Assembly (NCBI GenBank): GCA_947486475.1
Contig: CANKTR010000048.1
Location: 1 to 7,029 of the forward strand
DNA from: Microbacteriaceae bacterium
Lineage (GTDB): Bacteria; Actinomycetota; Actinomycetes; Actinomycetales; Microbacteriaceae
Direction: 5' to 3'
DNA: 7,029 nucleotides
The stretch's first letter is position 1; each line of letters starts with the position of its first letter. Below the pieces are notes generated by a model. That model had not been told where the DNA came from and did no database searches. It saw nothing but the letters and a program-made list of their open reading frames with translations. The position numbers and the translations under genes are program-made. Shown here in pieces: positions 6,112 through 7,029 of the stretch.

Positions 6112-7029
6112 ATGTCGACCTTTTCCACCGCAGAATCCGTAATGGGATTCGACGCACTGTTCACCGCCGACGAACTCGCGTGGCGGGATTCGGCTCGAAA
6201 GTTCTCGCTCGAGCGCATTCAGCCGGGAATCGACGAAGACTTCGAGATACAGCGGCTTCGCACCGAACTGATCGCCGAGATGGGCGACCTCGGAATGTTG
6301 GGGATGCACATCGACGGCTATGGCTGCGCGGGGGCCTCGGCGGTGTCGTACGGTCTCGTCTGTTACGAACTCGAAGCCGTCGACACCTCGTGGCGAACAC
6401 ACATCAGCGTGCTCGGATCGCTCGCGATGACGGCTATCGCCAAGTTCGGTTCGGAAGAACAAAAACAGGAATTCTTGCCCCCGATGGCGCGCGGCGGGAA
6501 GATCGGGTGTTTTGGGCTCACCGAACCCCACGGCGGGTCGGACCCGGGCAACATGATGACCACAGCGGTCAAAGAAGGTGACCACTGGGTCATCAATGGC
6601 GCCAAGCGCTGGATTGGCATCGCGAACATCGCCGACTACGCCATCATCTGGGCGGACACCGAAGACGGCATTCGCGGTTTCATCGTCCCGACCAACACTC
6701 CCGGCTTCACCGCGACGCCGATTTCGAACAAGTTGTCGATGCGCGCGTCGATTCAATGTGACATCGACCTCGAGAACGTTCGTGTTCCCGAGTCACTCCG
6801 CCTTCCCGATGCCAAGGGGCTCGGCGCACCGTTCTCGTGCCTCAACGAGGCACGTTACGGAATCATCTGGGGAGTCATGGGCGCCGCCCGGGCGTCAATC
6901 GACATCGCGGTGACGTTCTCGAAAGAGCGAATCTTGTTCGGCAAGCCTCTTGCCGCGACGCAAATCACGCAGACCAAGCTCGCCGATTGCTTCCTCGAAT
7001 TCGAAAAGGGAGTGCTGCTCTCCCACCAC
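6112..7029 (+). CDS. Acyl-CoA dehydrogenase, glutaryl-CoA dehydrogenase-like (3' truncated by window)
   Basis: FAD enzyme of the acyl-CoA dehydrogenase superfamily. The closest family I recognise is glutaryl-CoA dehydrogenase, which oxidises and decarboxylates glutaryl-CoA to crotonyl-CoA in lysine and tryptophan breakdown. The 306 visible residues (full length should be about 390) run colinear with it: EMGDLGMLG (56-64), GYGCAGASAVSYGL (69-82), DTSWRTHISV (91-100), GCFGLTEPHGGSDPG (132-146), NGAKRWIG (162-169), KLSMRAS (207-213), GAPFSCLNEARYGIIWGVMGA (238-258) and RILFGKPL (273-280). R95 aligns with the Arg that contacts the distal carboxylate in the human enzyme (Arg94). The catalytic Glu lies beyond the window. 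ATG 6112 follows AAGGAG (6101-6106) by five bases. The WIG in place of the usual WIT/WIS resembles some actinobacterial and plant ACX4-type relatives, so substrate and electron acceptor remain open. Confidence 0.93.
   Translation, partial: MSTFSTAESVMGFDALFTADELAWRDSARKFSLERIQPGIDEDFEIQRLRTELIAEMGDLGMLGMHIDGYGCAGASAVSYGLVCYELEAVDTSWRTHISVLGSLAMTAIAKFGSEEQKQEFLPPMARGGKIGCFGLTEPHGGSDPGNMMTTAVKEGDHWVINGAKRWIGIANIADYAIIWADTEDGIRGFIVPTNTPGFTATPISNKLSMRASIQCDIDLENVRVPESLRLPDAKGLGAPFSCLNEARYGIIWGVMGAARASIDIAVTFSKERILFGKPLAATQITQTKLADCFLEFEKGVLLSHH

Noticed and set aside
6088..6756. Antisense open frame opposite the acyl-CoA dehydrogenase (222 codons)
   Set aside because: The sense strand encodes a clear family member; the antisense product is low complexity with no family features.
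1..7029. CRISPR array, transposon ends, toxin-antitoxin, defence or phage genes
   Set aside because: No direct-repeat array, terminal inverted repeats, transposase, or recognisable defence or phage domain was seen on either strand.

Overview
The window is a typical actinobacterial chromosomal block with every gene on the + strand and tightly packed. Three things point to a Microbacteriaceae-like actinomycete of moderate GC content (my visual estimate is about 60%): the gene order RNase E/G - rplU - rpmA - obgE - proB - nadD - small unknown - rsfS - tRNA-Ala, the RNase E tail motifs, and the frequent GTG starts. The genus cannot be fixed from this sequence.

Layout. Positions 1-1107 hold the 3' part of an RNase E/G gene, cut by the window start. 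A short gap follows with a plausible promoter and a 5'-proximal hairpin that leads into rplU (L21) and rpmA (L27). A weak terminator-like hairpin with a TTCG loop separates rpmA from obgE (ribosome-assembly GTPase). obgE overlaps proB (glutamate 5-kinase, short form without a PUA domain). Where proA often sits in relatives there is only a 56-codon single-span membrane protein gene starting with GTG. nadD (NAD synthesis) follows. Its stop codon overlaps the start of an uncharacterised protein with a repeated SRR motif and one C-terminal membrane segment. rsfS (ribosome silencing factor), tRNA-Ala(GGC), an AT-rich palindromic element, and the first 306 codons of a glutaryl-CoA-dehydrogenase-like acyl-CoA dehydrogenase complete the window.

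Functionally this is a growth and translation cluster (RNA decay, two large-subunit proteins, a 50S assembly GTPase, a 50S silencing factor, a tRNA) mixed with proline and NAD biosynthesis. The acyl-CoA dehydrogenase after the tRNA is probably a separate transcription unit for lysine/tryptophan or short-chain acyl-CoA catabolism.

I found no mobile element, CRISPR array, phage gene or defence system, and no convincing wholly new system. The points most worth a second look are the rplU leader hairpin, the two uncharacterised membrane proteins flanking nadD, the absence of proA from its usual position, and the AT-rich palindrome before the acyl-CoA dehydrogenase. Comparisons with relatives are from memory of the families, not from a search.
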